Source of the DNA: Solicoccozyma terricola
Lineage: Eukaryota > Basidiomycota > Tremellomycetes > Filobasidiales > Piskurozymaceae
Assembly (NCBI GenBank): GCA_001600875.1
Contig: BCLD01000003.1
Location: 1,135,477-1,199,476 of the forward strand
Length of the DNA stretch: 64,000 nucleotides
Direction of reading: 5' to 3'
The position numbers and the translations under genes are program-made. The notes under the pieces are model-generated. The model had not been told where the DNA came from and searched no databases. It saw only the letters and a list, made by a program, of their open reading frames with translations. This document shows positions 11,517 to 23,629 of this stretch, piece by piece; positions within the stretch are counted from its first letter, which is position 1; each line of letters opens with the position of its first letter.

Positions 11517-12653
11517 CCCCGGAAGGGGATTTTTGTGTTAAAAACAACCCCCCCCCCCCCCCCCCCCAACCGGGTCTCTCTGCAAACAGTTCACCAGCAA
11601 GTATCTCCCATTCCTCATCGAACAGGTCAAAGGTGATAACTGAACCCGTCATATTTTACGCTATTTTCCTTAAAACAGGCTTCTACTACCAAACCTTTGA
11701 CGCTCAAAAGGATAGAACAGCATTATCTCCTCTTTACGTGAGTTCTCACCCTTCTCTCCCTCTCCCGCTCCTCGCTCCTCGCTTCCCGCAAATAGTGTGT
11801 CTCTCACGTCTCGTCGCTCGGAACTCATCCCATCCTTTTCACAAACTTGTCTTGACAGAGAGATAACTCGATGCTGACTTGGGAAGGAGACGCTATCCTC
11901 GGTGTTCAATCTATCATTTCCAAATTGAATGTAAGTAGTACCCTCGTCCATCTTCTCTTTTCCCTTCTAACTGGCTAAAATTCTGCTTTCCTTTACCAAC
12001 CTTTTTTCTTTTCATGTTTCATTTCACACAGGGACTCCCATTCGAGAAAGTCGCTCATAAAATCCTCACCGTAGACGCTCAACCTACCGTTCATGGATCT
12101 CAAAACTTGTTGGTATTAGTAACTGGACAATTAATTGTGGATGATAGTCCCGCGCCTATGCCGTATGCTCAGCAGTTCCAGGTGAGGAGGAGGGGTGGTG
12201 GTGGTGGTTTTTTTTTTTTTTTTTGGTTTGGATGTCGGGAATTGGGTCACAGAACGGTCGAGGGGTGGTTGTTGATGTCGGTTTGTTTTTATTGCCTTGA
12301 TTGGTCTTTGCAGCTCGTTCAAGAAGGTCAAAGTTACTTTGTGTAAGTGTTCAAATCCCATCTCTTGGTTTTGCTTTTCTGGGGGGGTTTTATATAACTC
12401 TGTCGACTTTCACTGATCATCCCCTTGTTCTCTCCCCCTTGTCAAAGGCAAAACGACGTTTTCCGATTGTGAGTGCTACGCTTTGGTGGAACGCTTCTTC
12501 TAGCAGAGTCTCTTTTTTTTTCTTTTTTTCTTTTCGTTTTTTCATTCTTGGACTCTGGTCGTGGGATCAAGCCCCTTTTTTTTTCTTTCTGTTCCTGATC
12601 TGATGAAACGTTTTTATTATTATTATCTTGTGCATCGTAGGGTCTACGGATAA
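11298..12653 (+). CDS. NTF2: Nuclear transport factor 2 (Ran-GDP importer)
   Basis: Eight exons: 11298-11330, 11590-11596, 11679-11737, 11859-11930, 12032-12181, 12314-12342, 12448-12468 and 12641-12653. They give 127 aa, the usual NTF2 size. Reading MSAQMQQIAEQ-FTS-FYYQTFDAQKDRTAL, then SMLTWEGDAILG, GLPFEKVAHKILTVDAQP and VQNDVFRLVYG matches the fold throughout. The dimeric protein carries Ran-GDP into the nucleus through FG nucleoporins. Exon 2 is only 7 nt, and the next intron starts with GCAAGT (a GC-AG intron). Both are required to keep the NTF2 frame and length. Intron 1 holds two poly-C tracts of 94 and 20 nt. Confidence 0.95.
11421..11514 (+). repeat. 94-nt uninterrupted poly-C tract in NTF2 intron 1
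   Basis: This is an unbroken C run on the sense strand. It is followed, after a 33-nt A/G/T-rich spacer, by the second C run at 11548-11567. Confidence 0.9.
11548..11567 (+). repeat. 20-nt poly-C tract in NTF2 intron 1
   Basis: This is the second C run in the same intron. It ends 22 nt before the acceptor at 11589 and could act as its pyrimidine tract. Confidence 0.9.
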
Positions 12654-12957
12654 GCGTTCTTTTTCGTAGGGAGAATAGACGGGAAATGATCTTGAGGGTT
12701 AGTTGAGGATTTGGAAGGGAAAGGATGAACGGGTAAATTTGTGCTCTTTTGTGTTTTATCTGTCTTCACAATCATATCACACCCTGAATGAGAAACAAGT
12801 GATCACCCGCAACGGGGTAAAGGAAAACCCCAATGAAAACGTCATATAAAAGAGAACGCTTTAAGAAAATACATCATGTCGAGTTAGGGGAAATCACCGA
12901 GTCAGGGCAGGGAGCGGAAAAAAAAAAGATCTGATGGAGGGGTGCTCAATCTGCTGA
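12654..12957. other. Convergent 3' intergenic interval, NTF2 / VPS1
   Basis: This 304-bp interval lies between two stop codons. It is A/T-richer than its surroundings and has a 10-nt A run near 12920. I see no gene here. Confidence 0.6.
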
Positions 12958-15900
12958 TCAGACCGTGTTGATGCTATACAAATTACGAGAAAAGTGGTTA
13001 TCCAAGTATGGAATCAGCTCGCCATCTTCGTCAACAATCAATACGACAGTGGGGGAAAATCTCACATTGACTCGGCTTGGTTCAATGCTCCAACCATCTT
13101 GGCGCACTCCTTCCTCCGCGCTATGACATCTGGCGATTCCTTGAGTAATTCATCAAGTACGTCGGGTTCTGCGGAAGAGGTCAAGTAAGACGGGATGAAT
13201 CAACGAGGACGGTCGAAGAAGACGTTGGACCGTACTGTATAGGCTCTCCAATAACTCCCGTTGCATGTTCTCCTTTGCAAAGTTTACGAGTGTGAGGGTG
13301 ATGGCTTTCGGTACCATATCGATCATTTCACGCTGTGGTGTATATCACATTGAGGGTCAGTCAAACAGACCGACTATCTCTCAGAATCAAGCACAACCCG
13401 GCGCGCTCACCTTGACGATGGAAAAGTACGATTTGATCAAGATCTTGATCACCTCGGTCTCCATCATCTCCCTATCATTCATCGCAGGACCCAATGGACG
13501 GATTTGTGGTGGTGGTGCATCCATGATCGGTGTACCCTTCCGTCTCGGTGTCTTGTCCTTTGCGAAGAAACTATTGAAGAAGCTAGGAGGCTCTGGTTTG
13601 TTGTCGGCGTCCAGATCTCGGCCGTTGTTCAAAGCACCCGGACCGAGCTTGCCGCTCTTGGGGTCAATTGGCTTCTCAACTGGTTTTGCAGCATTGAGAC
13701 GGTCCTGTACGATTGACATAGCGGTATGGCCGCTGATGAAATCTGGATGAGTGGTATTGACGTAGCACGCTTGCATGCTATGGGTATATGTAGATTGGTT
13801 TTGCATCAGCCCAGTTTTTGTCGGCCCGCGCATCATCACACTCACGCAACCATGTCTCCGACCAACTTGTTCGTTGGAACCATTGCGTTCTTGAAGAAGG
13901 CGATGACGGTCTGGTTGAAACGGTCACGGAGCTCTGGGTATCGCTTGAACGATTGCTGTAGGGACGGTATCCAGTTCCTCAGCCAATGGATAGACGATAT
14001 TGGGGCCCATTACCGACTTACAGTCCGGTGTAACAGCTGGTTCAAGATACGAATGAGCTCGTCGTAGATAAGAGCACAACATCTGAGCGAGGGATCCTCC
14101 AACCGGCGGATCTGTTGCTTAACGATGACCTCAAATGCGGTCGTGCCTACGAACAGGGCTGGTGTGGAACCCTGTTAATGCAAGTTATTACCCCAGGGAA
14201 ATGAACGACGCTCAAGTATCTTCCAGCGACGCACCGACGAGTTGTACAAGATGGTTCGGATATCACCATCCTTGACCTGATCGAAGGGGTCGATGGATTT
14301 GACACCGTTGTTGAACAACTCGTGGAAGACGAAACTAATACGGGCACCACCTGAAAGCTCATTGGATTGCAAGTCGTTGGTGTTACCGTCGATGACAGTT
14401 CGGAACTCTGCACAGAACTCGGTGATTGTTGAAAGAACGACGCTCGCCTGCCATGATATATAACACACTCAGTCCGATCCCACTTGGAGAGCTACCGTCG
14501 CTGTCACTCACCGGATTGGTCTCGCCCATCGCTCCACCCAAAGACTTGAGCTCAGCTTGGTATTTAGCTAGCTGCACCGCGATCCTTGCCTTGATATCCG
14601 GTAACGTAGCTCGGATGTGGTGCATCAGAATCTGAGCAGATGAATTGCCATGCAATGAGAAACGTCGTCTTTGTTACCATTTCTGATGACTCCGATACTC
14701 ACGACATTCAGCTTTCTAGCCAGATACGGTGTACCACAGTACTGCGCCTTGCTAGCGTAACTTGCATGATTTTCAAAGAACTTGCGCTCGTTCTCCAAAG
14801 CCGAAGAAATGGTCTTGGAGTTGTCGATATCTCTCTGACCTCGATTTACGACTGGAACATAACCGAGTCTAAGAGGGATGATACGACCGGCAAGGATGTC
14901 GACTACGTCCGTTCCTTGATCCCTGTTTCATTAGGTTTTAGATGTCAGGTAGGATGATACAGGGGTCACTTTCCACAACACTAACATTAAATCCACTTTG
15001 GTCAAGACACCAATCGTCCTCGTCCCTTCAGGATCCACATCCCTAGCCATCTTCAACCCATCGGAGTTGGCTAAATCGGTATTGGCAGCGGTAACAGCCA
15101 AAATGATAGCGTTTGGTTTAGCGATATATTTGATCAACATGTCACGGATTTGACGTTCAATGTCTCGAGGTTGATCTCCAACGGGGACTTTTGTGAGACC
15201 GGGAAGATCGACCAAGGTGAGGGTGAGGACATTGGGTGAGAAGATTCGAAGATTAATGGGTTGAGGGGAGATACCTAGTTGATACCAAAGATCTCGGTTC
15301 AGCTTCAAGTTGACATTGCAGAACCTCGTAAAGCTCACCAGCGTTCTTTCCAGTCATCTTCTCAGTATCCTTCACGATCTCCTCCCTAATCTTATTAAAG
15401 TCGTGGAACTTCTGATTTGGCAGATGCAAGAACTCTCCCCATTCGTCTGGGTTGTCTTGCCCGAGGCTAGGTTTGGTGTCGACTGGGAAGAGAGGGCTTT
15501 CAGTCCTGATATCTCGCATTGTGTGATGGGATGGAAAGCTCACTCTGTGCATCTCCATTGACTTGTCCACTCGCTGGTCGATTGATCAGTTGTAGGATCT
15601 ACATTGTAGCCCCAATGCCATCCATCAGCTATCCGTGTAGACCCATGACATATCATACAAGCTCACCAATGGCCGACGAGTGACGATACCAGTTCCACGA
15701 GGTAAGAAATCCCTTCCAACGATGTTCTACCAAACCGTCGACGCATGTCAGCTGCGACATCGCATTTTCAAGCCAAAGTTGAGCAGCCCACCTCCAACAC
15801 ACTACTCTTTCCACTACTCTGGGATCCTATCACAGCGATTTGAGGTAAATCCTGAATGGAAAAGGCTGTGATGAGCTACGCAAACACCGCAGTAATTGGT

Positions 15901-16056
15901 ATGAGTGATGGCGCCTACGATGGGGTTGGCGAGACCGATGGAGGAGAAGACATCTTGGAGCTGTGGAGGGAGTGGGGCGTAAGTTTGGACTCTAAGGTGT
16001 GGGTAAGGAGGAGAGGTATTCACCTTGTTGATAAGGGAAATGAGTTGTTGATCCAT
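12958..16056 (-). CDS. VPS1: Dynamin-family GTPase Vps1
   Basis: Starts [11 protein letters not shown] at 16056 and continues [14 protein letters not shown] in the next exon. All GTPase motifs are visible: G1 [10 protein letters not shown] (about 15810), the DLPG switch in [17 protein letters not shown], and TKVD in GVLTKVDLM. Stalk exons follow, then a GTPase effector region with [18 protein letters not shown] and [16 protein letters not shown] place the end at AESIINTV with TGA at 12958-12960, through a final intron with a TATAG acceptor. There are many exons. No PH or proline-rich domain is present, which fits Vps1 or Dnm1; the Vps1 N-terminus is the better match. The role is scission in vacuolar/endosomal sorting and peroxisome division. 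Confidence 0.9.
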
Positions 16057-16566
16057 GGTGAAGCTGTCAATGGGGAGAATATGTGAACGCCGATATCAGC
16101 CCATGTCAAAGGTCTACAGACTTCCGATGTATCCAGAATGTTATCTTGGGCAGTCAACTGTAAAGTAGCGGCATACCTCCAGCCGCAACGTCGACTGCTG
16201 GCGAGGAAACGACGCAAGGCCGCCGCACCCCAAGCACAATCCACGTCCCTGCCTGCTGGAAGCTCGGATTCTCACCTTCCGAGGCGTGCTCTGCGAGAAC
16301 AATTGACGGTATGTAGCTTGCGAGCTGTCTATGTCGACGTACAAACGATGGTGACGGGGTGTTGTAGGATGGTGAGGATGGTGGCCGATGTGGATGGACA
16401 ACGAGGTGCTGGAGGTTATCTGTCGCAGGGCGGCGAGGCGTCATCAGCGGACATTGGGCGATGTCCGTCCGTAGCAGTTAATAGCAGTCACATGCATCGT
16501 CCGATCACAAGTCATATCATGAATGGTCATAACCTAGGACGAGGTATTACATCGCCAGCATTCGTT
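16057..16566. promoter_or_regulatory. VPS1 upstream region / CCT1 3' flank
   Basis: This 510-bp interval lies between two minus-strand genes and should hold the VPS1 promoter and the CCT1 terminator. I see no conserved motif or independent gene in it. Confidence 0.5.
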
Positions 16567-19037
16567 CTAGTGCCCGTGAGGGTCCTCTTCGCCTCTTTGT
16601 TCTGGAGCTGTAAGTATTGGCTCGTAGACGTCAGACACCGCACGCGCGCAGTAATCACACCGGCTTCCAATATCAACTCACCAACAGTGATACTGTCGTC
16701 GATCCTCAGCAAACTCGTCGCCGCTTCCAACGCGCTCTTCAAACTCTTGATCTTGCTCATCGTCGGTTCCAAGACACCCGCTTTGACGTTATCTCTGACT
16801 TCACCGTTTATCAAGTCGAGACCGTAGAACATCAAACCGCGTTTGGGGTCGCCGACAGGAGCGTTTTGAGCTGCGTTGTGGTATGCACGGAGCTTAGCAA
16901 CAAGGTCGGTAGAGTCTTTCGCGGCGTTGATGGCGAGCGTCTTCGGGATGGTCAGAAGGGCAGCGGCGAATTCGGCGATCGCGAGTTGTTCTCGGGAGCC
17001 CTGAGATGAGAAGCAGAAAGTAGCCCACATGATTCAGAGACACTTTCCCACCAACACCGTCCTCCCATCTCTCAATCTACTCACCAAAGTCGTAGCAAAG
17101 TTCTCGAGATAGATCGACAGGGCTGTCTCCACAGCTCCGCCACCAGGCACGACACTCCCACTCTCCAACGTCCGCTTAACGATACTCAACGAGTCATGCA
17201 AAGCCCTCTCCATCTCATCCAACATGTAGTCGTTGGCACCACGTAAGACGATGGAGCTCGAGTTGACAACCTTGGTCCCCTTGATGAGAATCAACTCGTC
17301 ATCGCTGATTCGCTCTTGGGACACTTCCTCTGCGAAACCCAAACTGGAAGCCTCGAACGTCTCCTCACCCTCGAGGTTGGCGAGAGAGCTAACGAGGGTG
17401 GCTCCTGTGGCCTTGGCAATCCGTCGGAGATCTTCCTTGCGGCATCGTCGAACTGCCATTGCACCAGCCTCGATGAACTCCTTGAGACAGAGATCGTCGA
17501 TACCCTTTGTGGTAAGGATGACGTTTGCGCCAGCAGCCAAGATCTTGCGTACACGCTCGATGGTGATGTCGGATTCCCTATTGTGCGGGGGGCGTGAGTT
17601 CATAAGAGGTGCAGTAGCCTAATGAGAGAAGTGTACTCACCTCTTCCTGATCTGCTCCAATTGCTCGGGGTCATCAATGGTGATATGTACACCAAGATGC
17701 ATCCTCGTCTTGGCCAAATTGATATCCAAACAAGCAATCTTCGCATTGGTGATACGCAACTTCATCGCTGAAATCGCGAAAAAATAATTCCGCATCAGCC
17801 ACGGTTATCCTCTCAAAAAGCAAAAGGAAATCCCCCTCTAGTAAAATCCCCCAGCCTCACCTTGACTCGCAACGGTACAATTCAAAGCATACCCTTTAAC
17901 CATGAAACTCTCCCTCGCGCTCTTTCCATGCGCCTTGAGTACGTTAACAGCCTTTACTGGATACTTTTTCTCTCCTCGTGGGTTGGTAGTTCCCACAGCG
18001 AGCATAGCTTCGACAGCGAGTGGTGCGAAGAAGTCGTCGTCGCTATTTTCAGAAAATGGGTAGTCTTTATGAGTGGGAGCCGAAACTGGATCTAATTATG
18101 GTTTTGACGGCGGAGAACTTACGCAGATAGGATCTTGGAACTCATTGATGTTCTAGCAACGTTGACCAAACATTCTTTCCCGAGTTTATCCACTTTAGTA
18201 GACAATTGTTCCGCCATGAACCTACACGCCTCCTTGCATGCCAATCTACGCACAATCACGAAGGTCCACCACATCTATCAGGTTTTCTTTTTCTTCTTTT
18301 TTGGTCAACGATTGGTGATACCGATTCTCCACTCACCTGTATCCAGTGATAACAGTGGTCGGATGGATTTTGTTTCGCACCAATTCATTCGCTCGCTTTA
18401 ATAGTTCCGAAGCGATGAGTACAACCGAAGTGGTACCATCTCCAACTTCTTTATCTTGCTGTGTTGCAAGGGAGACCAATATCCGAGCCTTGTAGATGGT
18501 AGTAAGATAGCGAGGATATGAGCTTTGTGTGTAACATGAGCCGCTTTAAGCGCAGGGACCAAGGACATACAGCAGGATGAGCCACCTCCAAGAGAGATAG
18601 AATAGTGGCACCGTCGTTGGTGATAGTAACATCTCCAACGTTATCTACCAGCATCTTGTCCAGTCTGAGAGTGCGCAAGGGTATAAAGCATCAGCGATGC
18701 ATTGACGGGGAATACTCCCCAAGCATCTACTCACCCGACTGGACCAAGAGAAGACTTGAGGATGTTGGACACGGTCTGGCATGCGATGACTGTTGAAGAG
18801 CGAGTAGGGATGGGATATAAGATAAGATTCTACTCCCTGTCACTTGATACGGTACTCTGAATATGGACTCACCATTCTGATCCCTGATATCTGCTCCGCT
18901 GACACGGTTTCCACCTAGGAAGAGACCCTGTAACGAACATTTAAATGTCAGCAAACGTGGTGATCACCGTGCTGTGGAGCGAGTGTGCAGCCGACACTCA
19001 CCGCACGGGGGTCTCGCTGGTACATCTGGGAAGCCAT
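16567..19037 (-). CDS. CCT1: T-complex protein 1 subunit alpha (CCT1)
   Basis: Starts [12 protein letters not shown] at 19037 and ends [13 protein letters not shown] then TAG at 16567-16569; the short Gly/His tail is typical of CCT-alpha. Group II chaperonin ATP-site motifs are present: [13 protein letters not shown], and [20 protein letters not shown] in the exon around 18400. The apical domain exon has [18 protein letters not shown], and the equatorial return has [17 protein letters not shown] and a final [16 protein letters not shown]. The subunit is part of the cytosolic TRiC/CCT folding machine for actin and tubulin. It shares a 223-bp divergent promoter with SEN2. Confidence 0.94.
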
Positions 19038-19260
19038 GGGGTGAGTGACGGGGTGTGTGGGATGAATGGATGGAGTTGAAGCTGACCACCCTCTCCAGCG
19101 ACCTCTGATCATTTCTCGGTGTCGCGTCGAAAGTGAGCACGGGGGGTATGACGTGTAATTGGGAGGGACAGCTGATTCCAACTTTATTTGCGCAACAGCC
19201 AGTCTAGGTCGGGGTGGTGGGTTCCGTATTCATCACATCCTCGACAGACATCGCACAGTC
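19038..19260. promoter_or_regulatory. Divergent promoter, CCT1 / SEN2
   Basis: A compact 223-bp shared upstream region. One TGACGTGT half-palindrome lies at about 19149-19156; no TATA box is clear. Confidence 0.55.
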
Positions 19261-21036
19261 ATGACAGAAGCAGGCCCGTCCACTCCAGCTCGCACTCGCA
19301 CAGCAGGTAAAGGAGGTCCACGCGGGAACAAGAATAATCTCAAATACGGCACACCGCTCCCCATCCTCCTCCCAAGCTCTCCTCTCTACCCTCTTCCATC
19401 AACCCAGCCGTCGTCCGATGTCACTGCCACGGCCCGACTCCTCGAATGGATGTCATCGGCTCTAACGCTTCACACTCCATCATCCCTGAACCCCATGTGT
19501 TCGGGGTTTTTCGACGCGAGGACAAAGTCCGTCTGGGTGACTAGTCAGCTCGATAGGAATATCTTGTTTGAAAGGGGTTTCTTCGGCAAGGGGAATTTGA
19601 GTAGAAGTGATCCTAGTTGGTGGAAGCGGAGAGTAAAGGTGCTTCAAGGCGGTAACAGTGAGTCTCATTCTCTCACCCGGCTCCCCTTATTATTCAAAAG
19701 TCGCTGAACTTGTATACAAAACCGGCTACCAGCTATCACCGCCGAAGAAGTGACCGCCATGCGTCGACGAGAACGTAAACAATTCAAAATCGACCGAGCA
19801 CAAGCAATGTTGAACGCATCACTGGCAGCAGAAGCTATTCTTCGCGATTCATCAACTCCTGGAACTCCAGCAAACCAATCGGAACCTCTGCCAGCTGGTG
19901 AAACTGAATCTCAACCTGAACAAACAGCTGATGTCGGTTCAGATCGTAAATTCCTGGACTCTGAGCTGTACGATTTACCGGAAGGTGTCACTCGTCTAAC
20001 ACCTCAGACATTCCTACAACGACCTACTCGTCCCGGTGTCCGACCTGCTGGATTGTCCAGACCCACGCCGCCGCCGCCACCACCACCACCACCATCCGGA
20101 CCAGCATTCGGAGAAACAGCGGTTGTAGCGAAAGGATTCGAAGGTGATTTGGCGGAAGGTTTAGCAAAAGCGGAGGAACTAGGAGAAAAGGATCAAGAAC
20201 ATCTGCAATTGAATATGGAGGAAGCCTTTTTCTTGTGTTGGGCGATTGGGTGTTTGAGGGTGTTGCATAAGGACGAGGTGAGTTGGACTCGGGGACTTGT
20301 TTCGGCGTCTCATCCGAAATCCTGACATGCCTTGTCATTGTCATCCCATGCGTTTCTCGCAGGAACGATACGTCACTCCCGTCGAGCTCCTTCAGATCTC
20401 TCTATCAGCTCATAATCACTACGATCCCTTTTCATCTTCACTCTTGACTTCCCCACTCGACTCTCGACCTGACAATCCATTCCTCGTTTCTTACGCGGCG
20501 TATCATCATTATCGATCTCTAGGATGGGTCGTGAAAACAGGTATCAAGTTCTGCTGCGATTGGTTGTTGTATAAGAAAGGATTGGTGTTCAGTCATGCTG
20601 AGTGAGTTTCAAACGTCAACTTGAAATGTGCTTTGATCGTGCTCCGTCGTCTGATGGGTCTGGGTTTCGAGAAAATAGATTTGCATTGTTGGTCATGCCT
20701 CAATTCATGGATCCTAAAGATGAGGAATCTTGTCCGTTCAACTTGCCAAATAAAAAACCCATGAGTTGGCAATGGCTCAATACAGTGAATCGGGTGAACA
20801 CTCAGGTGAAGAAGGTGCGTTGCCTGCGTGATTTCGACTTTTGAACACTTGGGGAGAGGCTGATGAATCAAAATATCCGTGGCCATACGCAGACCTTGAT
20901 CTTGGCGTATGTAACGATCCCATCCTCGGCGAGTCTGACACCTGCCGACTTCCGGGACCCGGAGAGGTTGTTGAAAAAATACTCTGTACGAGAGGTCACG
21001 ATCCGACGTTTCGTCCCTGCCAGAATGAGAGATTGA
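19261..21036 (+). CDS. SEN2: tRNA-splicing endonuclease catalytic subunit Sen2
   Basis: Starts MTEAGPSTPARTRTAGKGG; the stop TGA is at 21034-21036. The N-terminal domain has GFFDARTKSVWV and GFFGKGNLSRSDPSWWKR, both typical of Sen2. The nuclease domain carries the catalytic triad: Tyr in SYAAYHHYRSLGWVVKTG, His in GLVFSHAEFALLV, and Lys in NRVNTQVKKTLILAYV. There are five exons; introns follow QGGN, HKDE, FSHAE and QVKK. A proline run (about 20064-20100) and an acidic segment form the interdomain linker. Sen2 cuts the 5' splice site of pre-tRNA introns in complex with Sen34, Sen15 and Sen54. The gene is divergent from CCT1 and convergent with ATG15. Confidence 0.93.
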
Positions 21037-21289
21037 ATCAGACAGTGCGAGAATATGCAGTTCCATGGGTGTACAACGGGTGGTAATGACAACCTATATA
21101 CAATCGTTTCACCCTCCATGACCATCTAGAGCATCCTTCAGCGAATGCCAATACCTATATCACAATGAATCCATTCGAGCTGGACTTGTTCGTCGAGCAG
21201 CTACGAACTGTTCTGTCGTGGTGGTTGGCGGTTCCTTTTTCCAGCCATCACCGAATTCCCTGGAGCGTCGGGAAGTAGCGCATCAGTCT

Positions 21290-23343
21290 TCATATCACCC
21301 GTGTTTGTCGTGGCCTCTTCGGACCCCAGACGCACCATTTGAAACAATCAACACAGGCATCCTCCGATTCGGCTTTCGGCACAGCATTAGGATTCTTCTC
21401 TCCTTTCTTTGGTGGTTTCTTCTCTTCTTCTTCTTCTCCAGGTTTAGGACCTTTCCTTGAGATAGGCCACAACCACCATCCTTCCTCCCGTGTCGTACTA
21501 ACAGTCGTAGCATTAGGCGGCTCATCCCAATCCTCATCTAGAATCTTGGTGATGATTTCGGTGATACGATGAGTTCTGATATCTACAGCCCATCCTTTCC
21601 GACCGACCGTATCGTAGATGATAGATTGTCCGAGATGACAACGCGTTTCCAGTGCCTATAATTCACAGTAAACACACCGCGAATCCCATTAGCATCATAC
21701 CACCGTAAATGTTACATTACTTGCCCGGAATCCCACTCACAATCCCAGCAGCATAACAAGCACTAGTAACTCCCGTGCAAACTCCCATCGGTATCGGATC
21801 CGCATTATGATAAACATGAGTAATACCCATTTTATCCATCGGAACAGCCGGTGGAAGAGGCATGTGCAAACGAGCAGCAGCGAGACGATCGGCAGGTGAT
21901 TCGAATGCTACTACTGGAGCGCCGAATGATAGACCAATGAGAGCTGAGAGGGAGCCACCGAGCTGTTGTTAAAAAAAAAAAACGGAGCTTTTGAGAACTG
22001 GACTTTCATTCGTGGAGGGGTGGAGGGGTGGAGTAGTACAGTCGGGGGAAGTTAGAAGAGGGATTGACTTACGGAATGACCAGCTAACCAGATATTAGTG
22101 TTCGGATACATGAACGAGACGTTATTATACAAATTCTACTCGCGTGTGCGTGCAGTGACCATCAGCCTTAACAACCACCATCACCACTGACCCCAACCGC
22201 ATTCACACTTCCGACACTCACCAATCCTACAGCCGTATACACACTCTCAGCTACCAAAGCCTCCTCCACACATGTTTGTTCACATTTGTATCCACCGGCA
22301 TAACAATCGCATACTGTAGACCAAGAGAAATCGACGCGTGCGCAACAGCATGAGAAGAGAAGATTGTCCTGTGGAAGCGGAAAGAAGAAAAATATGACGG
22401 AAGACATGGGAAGAAACCAGATGGGTAGTCCATGTGAAAGGACAAGCGTGTCAGAATTTGATGGATGAAATGATCGGCAAGTGGACAAAATGACTAACGT
22501 TGAATTTATCATTTTTAGCTGTTGGTCCTCCGTATCCCAACAGTCCTACTGAAGTCCCTTTGATAGCGATGATCACAGTGGAATTTGTCGAGTCTGCGAA
22601 CTAAGGATTCGATGGCGGGGAAATGGCGAATGATATGGAATAACCGTCAGCATGCGTTCCTTGGTAGAGAGTGTGTTGAATGGAATGGGATGGCCTCGTC
22701 AAGATCATGGAAGCGGGTGTGATGAAACTCACAACATGACCTCTTAACCCATCCGCGTCTTTCTCCCAACCAAAGGGCATTGTCTATTATTTCCACCATG
22801 AATAATACCCCAACACACATCAATATCAATTACTCCGATTCCCAACCCACCCAGCCCAAGCACACTCACCGCATTCCAATCTTCCAATGGATACCACTCC
22901 GTACCATCCGGAATGACATACGCATTACTCGTCATCTTTGCCAATGTCCGTAGCGTCTCTCTATCGGTCACATCAGGCGCTACTACTTCCGTATCTTCCC
23001 ATTGCGACGATGATGATGAAGTGTCATATGGATTCGCAAGCGTATAAGCGAGACGACCTGGTGTTCGAATCGGTGATAGAGGACGACGGATTGTGATTGT
23101 ACGAGTACGAATAGTGAGATCGACGCCGTCAGCGTCCTCGGACAGAGGTGATAGGAAGGATTGAGTCGGGGTTGAATTGTGCCATAGAAGTTGGTATGTA
23201 TCGGGACGTGTGAGATGTGCGTGAATGGGACGGAATGATTTGAGGTTGTTGTGTGAGTTGGTAGAGATAGGAGTGTATGTGGGTGGTATTGGTTGTGGAA
23301 GGGCGAATGTGATGAGGGATGTGATGAGGCTGAGGATGTGCAT
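21290..23343 (-). CDS. ATG15: Vacuolar phospholipase Atg15
   Basis: The N-terminus MHILSLITSLITFALPQPIPP is a signal-anchor. The lipase_3 nucleophile elbow is split by an intron as GHS/LGG (NIWLAGHSLGGSLSAL) near 22085. Other landmarks are DSTNSTVIIAIKGTS, FSCCCARVDFSWSTVCDCY with its cysteine cluster, VYHNADPIPMGVC and CHLGQSIIYDTV. All are typical of Atg15/Cvt17. Catalytic Ser, Asp (HNADP) and His (CHLGQ) are present. The C-terminal exon is Lys/Glu-rich and ends CVDCFKWCVWGPKRPRQTRVI, with the stop at 21290. Atg15 degrades membranes of autophagic bodies in the vacuole. Confidence 0.92.
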
Positions 23344-23629
23344 GATGGTGCGGTGGTCAGTGCGACGATGATGCCATGCCCGGAGAGATGGGATGGGGGG
23401 TGGGATGGTGTTGATGGGTGTTGAGTGACCGATGGGGTGATCGCCACTGGACGATGAGTTGATGACGTGGCAGCGGAGTGATGACGTGGCAATCCAGGTC
23501 GCAGTAGCCGCTCAGCCGGTTAACAGCAAGTAGTTAAGGCAAAGGTCAGTCAAAGGTCATCCAGTCACTCAGTCACTCGCACTCTTCCTCTCCCTCCCTC
23601 TCTCTCTCTCACACACACACACCATCGCC
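23344..23629. promoter_or_regulatory. Divergent promoter with two TGACGTGGCA boxes
   Basis: This 286-bp region lies between ATG15 and the next gene. TGACGTGGCA occurs at 23463-23472 and again at 23482-23491, within a 19-bp direct repeat. A CT/CA-rich initiator-like tract lies at 23580-23625. TGACGTGG resembles the fungal unfolded-protein-response element, which is inference only. Confidence 0.6.

Noticed and set aside
11296..11652. Minus-strand ORF with a long poly-Gly run
   Set aside because: An artefact of the NTF2 intron 1 C tract, opposite a well-supported gene.
16138..16827. 229-codon plus-strand ORF between VPS1 and CCT1
   Set aside because: It is antisense to the CCT1 C-terminal exons at its 3' part and Arg/Ser-biased, with no recognisable domain.
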